From: Erwinia pyrifoliae DSM 12163
GTDB lineage: Bacteria; Pseudomonadota; Gammaproteobacteria; Enterobacterales; Enterobacteriaceae
DNA: 58,333 nt
Assembly: GCF_000026985.1 (NCBI RefSeq)
Contig: NC_017390.1
Span: forward strand, 2,464,158-2,522,490
Direction of reading: 5' to 3'
A model generated the notes under the pieces. It worked only from the letters and a program-made list of their open reading frames with translations. It had not been told where the DNA came from and did not search any database. Position numbers and translations under genes: made by a program. Below are positions 1 to 7,736 of the stretch, in pieces (positions within the stretch are counted from its first letter, which is position 1; each line of letters begins with the position of its first letter).

Positions 1-65
1 TCGGCTTCGGTTTTAAGGCCTTTAGCCAGTTCAGCCGCAAGGGCCTTGAGTTTCTTTTCGTCCAT
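1..65 (-). CDS. IS256-family transposase, N-terminal fragment cut by the window edge
   Basis: Only 21 codons are visible, reading MDEKKLKALAAELAKGLKTE and onward from the ATG at 65-63. This N-terminus is the one I recognise from IS256/mutator-type transposases of enterobacteria, which are DDE enzymes of about 400 residues. A GGAG ribosome-binding site lies upstream at about 79-82. The catalytic DDE domain is outside the window, so intactness cannot be judged. Family assignment rests on this short N-terminus plus the terminal repeat. Confidence 0.7.
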   Translation of the reverse strand, partial: MDEKKLKALAAELAKGLKTEA

Positions 66-137
66 AATGTGCCTGTCTCCGTTGTTGGAATGAACATATC
101 AAAAACAGGCAGATACACAATTTAAATTACAGGCTCT
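1..137 (-). mobile_element. End of an IS256-family insertion sequence (truncated by window edge)
   Basis: The left edge carries the 5' end of a transposase gene on the minus strand. It is preceded by about 70 bases of non-coding DNA that ends in a sequence which, read from the outside inward, starts GAGCCTGTAATTTAAATTG (about 136 down to 118). That looks like the terminal inverted repeat of IS256-type elements. The outer boundary is placed at about 136-137 from the start of this repeat. The other end lies outside the window, so the target duplication cannot be verified; the bases just outside are AAAGAAGG. The element sits directly upstream of yccA, a position occupied by core genes in E. coli, so it is probably a recent insertion. 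Confidence 0.75.
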
Positions 138-229
138 AAAGAAGGGTAAAACGCCTTTTCCCGCCAGGTTGCTCTCCTTATGCTCGCTGGCAGACTTTTC
201 CCCAATTTCTTAATCCTGAGAGGCGCTTT

Positions 230-886
230 ATGGATCGCATCGTTTCCTCCACGCGCGACAGTTCATTACTGAGCACGCACAGAGTTCTGCGTAATACCTA
301 TTTTCTTCTCGGCCTGACGCTGGCATTTTCCGCTGTGACCGCCACACTAAGCACCCTTTTATCCTTACCGGCACCGGGATTTATTCTGATGCTTGCCGGT
401 TTTTATGGCCTGATGTTCTTAACCTACCGTCTGGCAAACAGCCCAAGCGGTATTCTCGCAGCATTCGCCTTCACCGGCTTCCTTGGCTACTGTCTCGGCC
501 CGGTTCTAAACCGTTTTCTTTCTGCCGGAATGGGCGATGTTATTGGTCTGGCCTTAGGTGGTACGGCTCTTGTTTTCTTCTGCTGCTCGGCTTATGTGCT
601 GACCACCCGCAAGAATATGTCTTTCCTGTCCGGCATGTTGATAGCTGGCTTTGTCGTCATGCTCATCGCCGTGGTAGCCAACCTGTTCCTGAATATTCCA
701 GCCCTGCATATGGCGATCAGCGTCCTGTTCGTGCTGTTCTCTACCGGAGCAATCCTGTGGAAAACCAGCAATATCATTCACGGCGGCGAAACCAACTATA
801 TTCGTGCCACCGTCAGTCTGTATGTATCAATTTATAACCTTTTCGTTAGCCTGCTCAGCCTGCTGGGGATGTCGCGCAGCAGCTAA
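230..886 (+). CDS. yccA: YccA, BAX-inhibitor-1 family inner-membrane protein, modulator of FtsH
   Basis: A 218-residue integral membrane protein (219 in E. coli) with seven hydrophobic segments, starting after a short polar N-terminus and running to the C-terminal end. Family: BI-1/TMBIM. In E. coli YccA is a substrate and competitive inhibitor of the membrane protease FtsH and protects jammed SecY from degradation. The ATG at 230 follows a GAGAGG ribosome-binding site. It is monocistronic here: an IS end lies 93 bases upstream and a strong terminator lies immediately downstream. The IS may have replaced part of the native upstream region, so its promoter is uncertain. Identity is clear from sequence and synteny with tusE. 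Confidence 0.95.
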   Translation: MDRIVSSTRDSSLLSTHRVLRNTYFLLGLTLAFSAVTATLSTLLSLPAPGFILMLAGFYGLMFLTYRLANSPSGILAAFAFTGFLGYCLGPVLNRFLSAGMGDVIGLALGGTALVFFCCSAYVLTTRKNMSFLSGMLIAGFVVMLIAVVANLFLNIPALHMAISVLFVLFSTGAILWKTSNIIHGGETNYIRATVSLYVSIYNLFVSLLSLLGMSRSS

Positions 887-906
887 GCCATGTCCGCAGT
901 AACCAT

Positions 907-934
907 AGCCCCGTCATTGCGGGGCTTTATTTTT
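907..934 (+). terminator. Rho-independent terminator of yccA
   Basis: A 7-bp perfect stem AGCCCCG / CGGGGCT with a 6-base loop is followed by a T-rich run (TTTATTTTT), 20 bases after the yccA stop. Confidence 0.9.
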
Positions 935-986
935 GCCGGAGCAAAAAGTTAAACTTGGTGCGGGTCAACAAGGGTGAGGCAAGACA

Positions 987-1313
987 GTGCAGTTTAATGG
1001 CAAAGAAATAGCGCGCGACGCGCAAGGTTACCTGAAGTCCACCACGGACTGGAACGAGGATCTGGCGCGGGAACTGGCGGCAGAGGAAGAGATTGAACTG
1101 AGTGAAGCTCACTGGGAAGTGGTGCATTTTGTCCGAGCGTTCTATCTGGAGTTTAATACTTCCCCTGCGGTGCGTATGTTGGTCAAAGCGATGGCACAAA
1201 AGTATGGTGAAGACAAAGGCAACAGTCGCTACCTTTTCCGCCTGTTTCCAAAAGGCCCGGCTAAACAGGCAACAAAAATTGCCGGGCTGCCTAAGCCGGC
1301 TAAATGTCTGTAG
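987..1313 (+). CDS. tusE: TusE, sulfur relay protein for tRNA 2-thiouridine (DsrC family)
   Basis: 108 residues, DsrC/TusE family. TusE takes persulfide sulfur from the TusBCD complex and hands it to MnmA, which makes 2-thiouridine at the wobble position of tRNA Lys, Glu and Gln. The conserved acceptor cysteine is the penultimate residue (C107, in KPAKCL). The family block [15 protein letters not shown] is intact. The start is GTG at 987, with GAGG at 975-978; E. coli TusE is one residue longer at the N-terminus. The stop is 3 bases from the end of convergent yccX. Confidence 0.95.
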   Translation: MQFNGKEIARDAQGYLKSTTDWNEDLARELAAEEEIELSEAHWEVVHFVRAFYLEFNTSPAVRMLVKAMAQKYGEDKGNSRYLFRLFPKGPAKQATKIAGLPKPAKCL

Positions 1314-1316
1314 ACA

Positions 1317-1595
1317 TTAACCGGTGATAAAACCCTGAGGTAAACGGGCGGGATGCCAGGGTTCAGCCAATACTTTATCGACATGGGCACTGCGGGGACC
1401 ACCGGCTTTTAGCCACGCCAGCAGCGCCTCGACCTGCGGTGCCTCGCCACAGGCGACGATATCTACGCTGCCATCATCCCTGTTTATAGCGTAACCACTC
1501 AGACCATTTTTTTGTGCCTCTACCCGGGTGCTGTAACGAAACCCGACGCCCTGCACCCTGCCATGAACCCCTACGCGGATACAAATAATTGCCAT
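1317..1595 (-). CDS. yccX: Acylphosphatase
   Basis: A small ferredoxin-like acylphosphatase of 92 residues that hydrolyses carboxyl-phosphate bonds such as those of acetyl- and carbamoyl-phosphate. The signature [12 protein letters not shown] contains the catalytic arginine, and the catalytic asparagine is in [13 protein letters not shown] chose the ATG at 1595, which lies 5 bases after a perfect AGGAGG. An in-frame GTG at 1601 abuts that ribosome-binding site and is too close. It is divergent from rlmI and convergent with tusE, as in E. coli. Confidence 0.94.
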   Translation of the reverse strand: MAIICIRVGVHGRVQGVGFRYSTRVEAQKNGLSGYAINRDDGSVDIVACGEAPQVEALLAWLKAGGPRSAHVDKVLAEPWHPARLPQGFITG

Positions 1596-1684
1596 TTCCA
1601 CCTCCTCTGATCAACACCGTTTGCTTTTTAACGGATGGCACCGGACAATATCGTCTGAACCTCTGAATGTAAGCATAGCAAAAC

Positions 1685-2875
1685 ATGACTGTTCGTTTAA
1701 TTCTTGCCAAAGGACGTGAAAAGTCCTTACTTCGTCGTCATCCGTGGGTATTCTCCGGTGCCATTGCCCGTATGGAAGGTAAAGCCCAGCCTGGAGAAAC
1801 GCTGGATGTCTGTGACAGCCAGGGTAAATGGCTGGCGCGGGCTGCCTGGTCACCGTCGTCCCAGATACGCGCACGCGTCTGGAGCTGGCAGCAGGATGAG
1901 TCGATAGATATCGACTTTTTCGTACGCCGACTCCATGTTGCACAGCAGCTGCGTGACTGGCTGGCGCAGCGCGATAATCTCGATAGCTACCGCATGATCG
2001 CCGGTGAATCTGATGGACTACCGGGGATCACTATCGACCGTTTCGGCAACTTCCTCGTGCTGCAACTGTTATCAGCTGGTGCCGAGTACCAGCGCGCTGC
2101 GCTGATTACTGCGCTGCAACGCTGCTATCCTGAATGTGCGATCTACGACCGATCTGATGTCAGCGTGCGTAAGAAAGAGGGACTGGAACTCACTCAGGGC
2201 GTGGTGCTTGGTGACGCACCGCCGCCACTGTTGCCCATCACCGAGCACGGCATGAAGCTGCTGGTGGATATCCAGACCGGGCATAAAACGGGCTATTATC
2301 TCGACCAGCGCGACAGCCGTCTGGCAACCCGGCGCTACGCTCAGGGTCGTCGCGTACTGAACTGCTTCTCCTACACCGGCGGCTTTGCCGTCTCTGCCCT
2401 GATGGGTAACTGTACTGAGGTTATCAGTGTTGATACCTCACAGGTGGCGCTGGATGTCGCGCGTCAAAACGTTGCGCTGAACGGACTGGACGTCAGCAAG
2501 GCTCAGTTTCTGCGCGATGACGTTTTCAAGCTGCTGCGCCGCTATCGCGACGAGGGCGAGAAGTTCGATTTGATTATCATGGACCCGCCCAAATTCGTTG
2601 AAAACAAAAATCAGCTCATAGGAGCATGCCGGGGTTATAAGGATATCAATATGCTGGCGATGCAGCTGCTGAACCCGGGCGGAATGCTGATGACTTTTTC
2701 CTGCTCCGGCCTGATGGCAACCGACCTGTTTCAGAAAATCCTTGCGGATGCGGCTGTCGATGCACAGCGAGAGGTGCAGTTTATCGAACAGTTCCGCCAG
2801 GCCGCCGATCACCCGGTGATCAGCAGCTACCCTGAAGGTATGTATCTGAAAGGTTTTGCCTGCCGCGTCATCTGA
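1685..2875 (+). CDS. rlmI: RlmI, 23S rRNA m5C1962 methyltransferase
   Basis: 396 residues, exactly the E. coli length. An N-terminal PUA domain (about 1-80) precedes a RlmI-specific linker and a C-terminal Rossmann-fold SAM methyltransferase domain. The SAM-binding motif is [14 protein letters not shown] (about 222-235), the acidic motif is VISVDTSQ, and the catalytic DPPKF lies near residue 300. The enzyme methylates C5 of C1962 in 23S rRNA. The gene is divergent from yccX and its stop codon touches the heat-shock promoter of hspQ. Confidence 0.95.
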   Translation: MTVRLILAKGREKSLLRRHPWVFSGAIARMEGKAQPGETLDVCDSQGKWLARAAWSPSSQIRARVWSWQQDESIDIDFFVRRLHVAQQLRDWLAQRDNLDSYRMIAGESDGLPGITIDRFGNFLVLQLLSAGAEYQRAALITALQRCYPECAIYDRSDVSVRKKEGLELTQGVVLGDAPPPLLPITEHGMKLLVDIQTGHKTGYYLDQRDSRLATRRYAQGRRVLNCFSYTGGFAVSALMGNCTEVISVDTSQVALDVARQNVALNGLDVSKAQFLRDDVFKLLRRYRDEGEKFDLIIMDPPKFVENKNQLIGACRGYKDINMLAMQLLNPGGMLMTFSCSGLMATDLFQKILADAAVDAQREVQFIEQFRQAADHPVISSYPEGMYLKGFACRVI

Positions 2876-2903
2876 CTTGAAAACGTCACTGCCGTCTCCA
2901 TAT
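2876..2903 (+). promoter_or_regulatory. Sigma-32 (RpoH) heat-shock promoter of hspQ
   Basis: CTTGAAA at 2876-2882 matches the sigma-32 -35 consensus perfectly. After a 13-base spacer comes CTCCATAT at 2896-2903, one mismatch from the CCCCATnT -10 consensus. It begins at the first base after the rlmI stop codon and lies 35 bases before the hspQ start. E. coli hspQ is a known heat-shock gene. Confidence 0.85.
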
Positions 2904-2937
2904 AGAGGTTAGGCGCAACGTTTCTCAGGAGGTTAGA

Positions 2938-3255
2938 ATGATTGCCAGCAAATTTGGTCTTGGGCAGCAGGTACGCCATCAGCTATTCGGTTTTCTTGGC
3001 GTAATCGTTGATGTCGATCCGGAATACTCATTAGATGAGACGGAGGCAGACGATATCGCCGCCAGTGAAGCGTTAAGAAGCGCCCCCTGGTATCATGTTG
3101 TGATGGAAGATGATAACGGCCAGACGGTTCAAACCTACCTGGCTGAAGCTCAGCTGTCATGGGAAGTTCACGGCGAACACCCGGAACAGCCCTCTATGGA
3201 TGAACTTGCAGCCTCTATCCGCCGACAGTTGCAGGCACCTCGTCTGAGAAACTGA
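2938..3255 (+). CDS. hspQ: HspQ, heat-shock protein and Lon specificity factor
   Basis: 105 residues, same size as E. coli HspQ (YccV-like domain; hemimethylated-DNA-binding protein family). In enterobacteria HspQ is heat-induced, binds and allosterically stimulates Lon, and lowers the amount of mutant DnaA. The start ATG follows an excellent AGGAGG. Conserved features visible are the N-terminal [13 protein letters not shown] strand region, the [11 protein letters not shown] strand and the [12 protein letters not shown] block. Expression from the sigma-32 promoter just upstream fits this role. It ends at a terminator shared with convergent yccU. Confidence 0.95.
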   Translation: MIASKFGLGQQVRHQLFGFLGVIVDVDPEYSLDETEADDIAASEALRSAPWYHVVMEDDNGQTVQTYLAEAQLSWEVHGEHPEQPSMDELAASIRRQLQAPRLRN

Positions 3256-3260
3256 TTGAC

Positions 3261-3281
3261 CCCCGCCCTGCGCGGGGTTTT
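3261..3281. terminator. Terminator between hspQ and yccU
   Basis: Stem CCCCGC / GCGGGG with a 5-base loop, then TTTT on the plus strand. It serves hspQ and overlaps the last two bases of yccU. There is no T run on the minus strand, so termination of yccU here is unproven. Confidence 0.75.
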
Positions 3282-3699
3282 ACCGTATCTTCGCCAGCCC
3301 CAGTCGTGGGATCTCGTTTTTTGGACAGCGATCCATCACCACCTGTAATCCCGACTCTTTCGCCAGCACCGCCGCCTGCTCGTTTATCACCCCAATTTGC
3401 AGCCATAATGTTTTGGCATGGATTGCTATCGCCTCCTGTGCGACTTCCCAAGCCGCCTTCGGTTGACGAAATACATCGACCATATCAACGTTCATGGGCA
3501 TATCCGCCAGTGCGGCATAAACTGTCTGCCCGTGTAGCTTTTGCCCGGCCAGCTTAGGGCTGACCGGTATAACCTGATAACCCTGTTGCAACAGGTATGC
3601 CATGACGCCATAACTTGGGCGTGCAGGGTTATCACTGGCCCCGACCAGGGCAATCGTTTTTGTTGTTCGCAGAATATCTGCGATCGTTTGATCACTCAT
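3280..3699 (-). CDS. yccU: YccU, CoA-binding domain protein
   Basis: 139 residues forming one Rossmann-type CoA_binding_2 domain. The nucleotide-binding motif is VGASDNPARPSYGV near the N-terminus. Conserved family blocks are VIPVSPKLAGQ, VDMVDVFRQP and LWLQIGVINEQAA, ending in VMDRCPKNEIPRL. It resembles the CoA-binding domain of ADP-forming acyl-CoA synthetases without the catalytic parts. The precise role is unknown. Start chosen from the conserved N-terminus; GGAGG lies upstream. Confidence 0.93.
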   Translation of the reverse strand: MSDQTIADILRTTKTIALVGASDNPARPSYGVMAYLLQQGYQVIPVSPKLAGQKLHGQTVYAALADMPMNVDMVDVFRQPKAAWEVAQEAIAIHAKTLWLQIGVINEQAAVLAKESGLQVVMDRCPKNEIPRLGLAKIR

Positions 3700-3889
3700 T
3701 TTAGCCTCCTGCTTAATAATTCACTTGTCTGCGCTAATTTTGCGCCTTATATGGAGAATAAAAATATAACGAACTGACTTTTTGCGATATTTTGCACAAA
3801 TAAATATGTTCAAATGTTAATATGCTGCCATACTGTAAGACTTTGATACACTCGTGTCTTATCTCTCGCTGTTCCGCTCTGGAGTCACA

Positions 3890-4528
3890 ATGAAGCTGCG
3901 TATGGCCATCACCGGGTTACTGGCATTGCTGGTGGCTGCAAATTTACAGGCGACAACGCTGAAACTGTCTGCTGATACTGACCTTCTGGTTCTGGATGGA
4001 CGAAAAATTTCGGGTTCGTTACTCAAAGGGGCAGACGGGCTGGAGCTGGAACGTGGTGAACATCAGTTAGTGTTTCGAGTGGAAAAAACGGTTAAAGATC
4101 GGTCAGGCGACCCTGTGAACTGGACATCCTTTCCCCAGATCGCCACTTTTGTAGCCGGTACGACATCCGTGTATATCAAGCTGCCGGCACTCCATAGCCT
4201 GCACGAGGCTAAACGTTTCGATAATAATCCGCAGTTTACCCTGAACGATGAGCATGGCGCAGAGGTGGTGGCAAAACGCGACCACTTAACGGCAAATTTG
4301 CACGACAGTTGTGAGCAAGCGATGCAAGTCTATAATCTGGCGAACAAAGTGGCATCAGTACCGCGCTTTGCCAGACCTTTACCTGCCAGCGCGCAGACTG
4401 GCCACCTGCCTGATATGGCCAGCAGTCTCCAGCCCGCACAACCGATGCTGCGCATGTGGTTTCTTCAGGTCGATAGCGCCACGCGTCAGCGTCTTATTAT
4501 GTTGATGGATGCCCTGCATACCAGTTGA
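3890..4528 (+). CDS. yccT: YccT/CsgI, secreted DUF2057 protein (curli inhibitor in E. coli)
   Basis: 212 residues from the ATG at 3890, which has GGAG 6 bases upstream. An earlier in-frame GTG at 3854 would add residues before the signal peptide and is unlikely. The N-terminus MKLRMAITGLLALLVAANLQA is a typical Sec signal peptide, with probable cleavage after LQA. The mature part begins with the DUF2057 hallmark TTLKLSADTDLLVLDGRKI. The E. coli orthologue (CsgI) limits curli fibre assembly in the periplasm. The C-terminal half diverges strongly from E. coli, so transfer of that role is tentative. Divergent from yccU; mgsA follows 78 bases downstream. Confidence 0.88.
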   Translation: MKLRMAITGLLALLVAANLQATTLKLSADTDLLVLDGRKISGSLLKGADGLELERGEHQLVFRVEKTVKDRSGDPVNWTSFPQIATFVAGTTSVYIKLPALHSLHEAKRFDNNPQFTLNDEHGAEVVAKRDHLTANLHDSCEQAMQVYNLANKVASVPRFARPLPASAQTGHLPDMASSLQPAQPMLRMWFLQVDSATRQRLIMLMDALHTS

Positions 4529-4606
4529 TAGCCGTTTAGTTCAGGAGCTACACTCATCCCTCTGTTTGCTCATTTATTTCCGGCTCCAGCCAACCAGGAT
4601 AACCGA

Positions 4607-5065
4607 ATGGATCAGACTACCCGCACCCTCCAGGCGCAAAAGCATATTGCGCTGGTGGCTCACGACCACTGTAAAAGCTCTCTGATGCAGTGGGTTGGTA
4701 TTCATAAAGAGAAGTTACAGCATCATACGTTATACGCCACCGGCACCACCGGCAATCTGGTTCAGCGAGCCACCGGGCTGCCCGTTACCGCCATGTTGAG
4801 CGGGCCGATGGGTGGCGACCAGCAGGTTGGCGCGCTGATTTCAGAAGGGCGCATCGACCTGCTCATTTTCTTTTGGGATCCGCTCAATGCCGTACCCCAC
4901 GATCCGGATGTCAAAGCGCTTCTGCGCCTCGCCACCGTGTGGAATATTCCGGTCGCGACCAATCGCGCCTCCGCCGACTTTATCATCCACTCACCGCTAT
5001 TTGCCGAACAGGTTGAGATTCAGATCCCGGATTATTCGCGTTACCTGCAAGAACGTTTGAAATAA
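4607..5065 (+). CDS. mgsA: Methylglyoxal synthase
   Basis: 152 residues, identical in length to E. coli MgsA. It converts dihydroxyacetone phosphate to methylglyoxal and phosphate, the bypass used when phosphate is scarce or sugar phosphates accumulate. Conserved motifs seen are [10 protein letters not shown] (substrate phosphate pocket), [22 protein letters not shown] with the catalytic aspartate, and [16 protein letters not shown]. The ATG follows AGGATAACCG. The downstream partner glyoxalase GloC is encoded in this same window near 40.3 kb. Confidence 0.96.
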   Translation: MDQTTRTLQAQKHIALVAHDHCKSSLMQWVGIHKEKLQHHTLYATGTTGNLVQRATGLPVTAMLSGPMGGDQQVGALISEGRIDLLIFFWDPLNAVPHDPDVKALLRLATVWNIPVATNRASADFIIHSPLFAEQVEIQIPDYSRYLQERLK

Positions 5066-5085
5066 TTCCCGACGCGCAGATCATG

Positions 5086-7140
5086 TCAGGGTTTGCGCAG
5101 TGTTGGCACGCCCTGTCTGCTCAATTCGGCAACAAATACCGAAGGCGCATCACGGTCGTAGAGTAACCACACCTGCTGACGGGCACGAGTCATCGCCACG
5201 TAGGCCAGCCTGCGCTCTTCAGCATGCGGAAAGTCTTCAGGAACCGGTAACAGCGCAGCTTCCATCACCGACTCTCTGGCCGCAGCGGGGAAGCCGTCTT
5301 TACCCTCCGACAGCCCCAGCACAACCACATAATCTGCCTGTTGCCCTTTACTGGCATGGATCGTCATAAAGTCAATATTAAGATTCGGCCAGCGCGTTGC
5401 CGCTTTATCCAGCACGTCCGGGCGCAGATGGTGATAGCGAGCCAGCAGCAAAATTCGTTCAGCGGGTGTGGCGTAGCCACTGATTTTATTCAGCAGCGGC
5501 TCCAGCTGCTCTTCAGGCAACAGCGAAATCGCTTTTTTGTTGCCCTTGCTCAGGCTGTTAAGCGTTTTTTTTAGTTGAAAAGGATTGCTTTGTACAAACG
5601 TATTGGCCACTTCACCAATGCGTTGGTTAAAGCGGTAGGTTGTATCCAGCACGCAACGATCGCCGGCACCAAAGTAGTGATGGAAAGCGGTGGTTAACAC
5701 CATTTCAGCACCGCTGAACCGATAGATAGCCTGCCAGTCATCGCCCACCGCAAAAAGCGAAGTTTGCGTATTTTGTCGACGTAACGCGGCAAGAAGGGCC
5801 GCACGCTGTGGCGAGATATCCTGAAACTCATCGACCAGGATATGCTTCCACGGGCTGATAAAGCGCCCCTTATCAAGAAGGTTTACCGCCTGATGAATAA
5901 GCCCGGCGAAATCGACAGCGCCTTCTTCTTTCAACGCGCCTTTCCAGGCCTTCATTAATGGAGCCATTAATTTTACGCGTTTAGTGAAAAGTAATCGTAC
6001 CTCTTCCGGTGCGGTTTCAATCATCGCCGCCTGAGCCACGCCGTGCATGCGCATCAGTCCCAGCCAGCTTTCCAGCCGGCCAACAAGCCGCCGCGCCAGG
6101 CGATCGTCCTGCCAGAAACTCCCGTCGGACACGTCCCATTTCAGTTCATCAGTCAGCCACTGACGCCAGCCATTTGCCTGGGCTTTTTTCTCATCACACT
6201 GCTGGCGCCAGACGTTAATTAGCAGCGACTGCCGCTTATCACTATCGGTTTCCAGCCTGCTGATAGCAGGAGACTTATTGCCAGCCTGTTGAATGATATG
6301 CAGCGCCAGCGCATGAAACGTTCGCGCCTGCAAGTCCTCCGTTCCCAGACGCGCACGAATACGGTCGTTCATCTCTTCCGCTGCCTGACGGCCAAACGCC
6401 AGCAGCAGGAGCTGCCCGGCGTTGGCCTGCCTGCGCATCATCAACCAGCCAGCACGCGCCACCAGCACCGAGGTTTTACCACTGCCTGCCCCTGCCAGCA
6501 CCAGCACAGCGTCTTCGCCATTGACCACCGAACGCGCCTGCGAAGCGTTAAGCGGGGACGACTCTACCTGATTAAAGAAACCGGTATGCTGTTGCAGCAT
6601 CCGTTCCGTCCAGTCTTCGTTACGCTTTATGCGCTGATATTCCCCCTCGTTGAGCCACTTAAGACAGAAGTAGTAAGCGCTGCGGCAGTTGTCAAATTCC
6701 TCCAGCCGCTCAGCAGGCAGCGGTACAGAAGCGAAGGCTCGATGTATTGCCTGTTGCCAGCCTGTAATGTCACTGCGCGTCAGCCATTTGTCCTGACGTT
6801 CCGCCTGCTGAATCTGGTGCTTCTGCTCGGCGAGCACCGTGGCGGAAACGTCACTCATTTCCCTGCTCCACTGCTGCCATAACTGGCTAAGATGGTGATA
6901 GAAGCGTTGAGTTTCACTCCATTCTGTGCCGTGCAAACGCACGACTTTGTTGTCAGGCAGCGTGAACTCAAGCTCGCCCCAAACCAGTCCGCGTTTGCAT
7001 TTAATGGCCAAAAGCTGATTGAAAGGGATCATATATTCATGCTTTTCACCGCTGACCTCGACGCCTGCGGTTAGCAGCCGCACCCGATTATAAGGGTGTT
7101 GTGCCAAATGTTTACCCAACGATGTTGCTTTAAGTTCCAT
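5086..7140 (-). CDS. helD: DNA helicase IV
   Basis: 684 residues, the E. coli length. A superfamily 1 UvrD/Rep-type 3'-5' helicase. An N-terminal specific domain of about 190 residues precedes the helicase core. The Q motif is LNASQARSVV, Walker A is GAGSGKT at residues 217-223 and Walker B is LVDEFQD. Later motifs include AVGDDWQAIYRFSGA, MTIHASKGQQADYVVV and YVAMTRARQQVWLL. In E. coli HelD (helicase IV) acts in RecF-pathway repair. Divergent from yccF and convergent with mgsA, as in E. coli. Confidence 0.95.
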   Translation of the reverse strand: MELKATSLGKHLAQHPYNRVRLLTAGVEVSGEKHEYMIPFNQLLAIKCKRGLVWGELEFTLPDNKVVRLHGTEWSETQRFYHHLSQLWQQWSREMSDVSATVLAEQKHQIQQAERQDKWLTRSDITGWQQAIHRAFASVPLPAERLEEFDNCRSAYYFCLKWLNEGEYQRIKRNEDWTERMLQQHTGFFNQVESSPLNASQARSVVNGEDAVLVLAGAGSGKTSVLVARAGWLMMRRQANAGQLLLLAFGRQAAEEMNDRIRARLGTEDLQARTFHALALHIIQQAGNKSPAISRLETDSDKRQSLLINVWRQQCDEKKAQANGWRQWLTDELKWDVSDGSFWQDDRLARRLVGRLESWLGLMRMHGVAQAAMIETAPEEVRLLFTKRVKLMAPLMKAWKGALKEEGAVDFAGLIHQAVNLLDKGRFISPWKHILVDEFQDISPQRAALLAALRRQNTQTSLFAVGDDWQAIYRFSGAEMVLTTAFHHYFGAGDRCVLDTTYRFNQRIGEVANTFVQSNPFQLKKTLNSLSKGNKKAISLLPEEQLEPLLNKISGYATPAERILLLARYHHLRPDVLDKAATRWPNLNIDFMTIHASKGQQADYVVVLGLSEGKDGFPAAARESVMEAALLPVPEDFPHAEERRLAYVAMTRARQQVWLLYDRDAPSVFVAELSRQGVPTLRKP

Positions 7141-7274
7141 TCAGATGCCCTGGCTGCGGTTATTTTAATCATCCAACAGTTTAACTGGCTGGAGTATACC
7201 TCTCCAGTACCTGAACGCGGTACAATCAATGGATTGTCGCCAAATAATCATTGATTACAGAGAGGTAGCCTGCC

Positions 7275-7721
7275 ATGCGTACGGTGTTGAATGTTCTGAA
7301 TTTTGTGCTGGGTGGTTTCCTTACGACCCTCTCCTGGCTGATAGCAACGATTGTCAGCATTATCTTCATCTTCACTCTGCCACTGACGCGTTCATGTTGG
7401 GAAATCACTAAGCTGTCGCTGCTACCTTATGGCAATGAAGCAATACACGTTGATGAGTTAAATCCCGCGAGCAAAAGTGCGCTACTTAACTCGGGTGGTA
7501 CGCTGCTCAATATGCTCTGGCTGCTGTTTTTTGGCTGGTGGTTGTGCGTAATGCACATCATGGCGGGTATCGCACAGTGCTTGACCATTATTGGTATTCC
7601 GGTGGGCATTGCCAATTTCAAAATTGCCACCATTGCACTGTGGCCAGTGGGCCGGCGAGTGGTGTCAGTCGAAGTGGCTCGGGCAGCACGAGAAGCCAAT
7701 GCCCGTGCACGCTTCCGTTAA
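7275..7721 (+). CDS. yccF: YccF, inner-membrane YccF-domain protein
   Basis: 148 residues, same as E. coli. It contains two similar YccF (DUF307) halves, each with hydrophobic segments: about 8-35 (FVLGGFLTTLSWLIATIV) and about 76-115. Each half has a conserved polar turn (TLPLTRSCWEI; GIPVGIANFKI). Function unknown. It lies 15 bases before yccS, so the two are cotranscribed and probably function together in the inner membrane. The start ATG is at 7275 with GAGAGG about 10 bases upstream. Confidence 0.93.
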   Translation: MRTVLNVLNFVLGGFLTTLSWLIATIVSIIFIFTLPLTRSCWEITKLSLLPYGNEAIHVDELNPASKSALLNSGGTLLNMLWLLFFGWWLCVMHIMAGIAQCLTIIGIPVGIANFKIATIALWPVGRRVVSVEVARAAREANARARFR

Positions 7722-7736
7722 GAGAGCAATATTATC

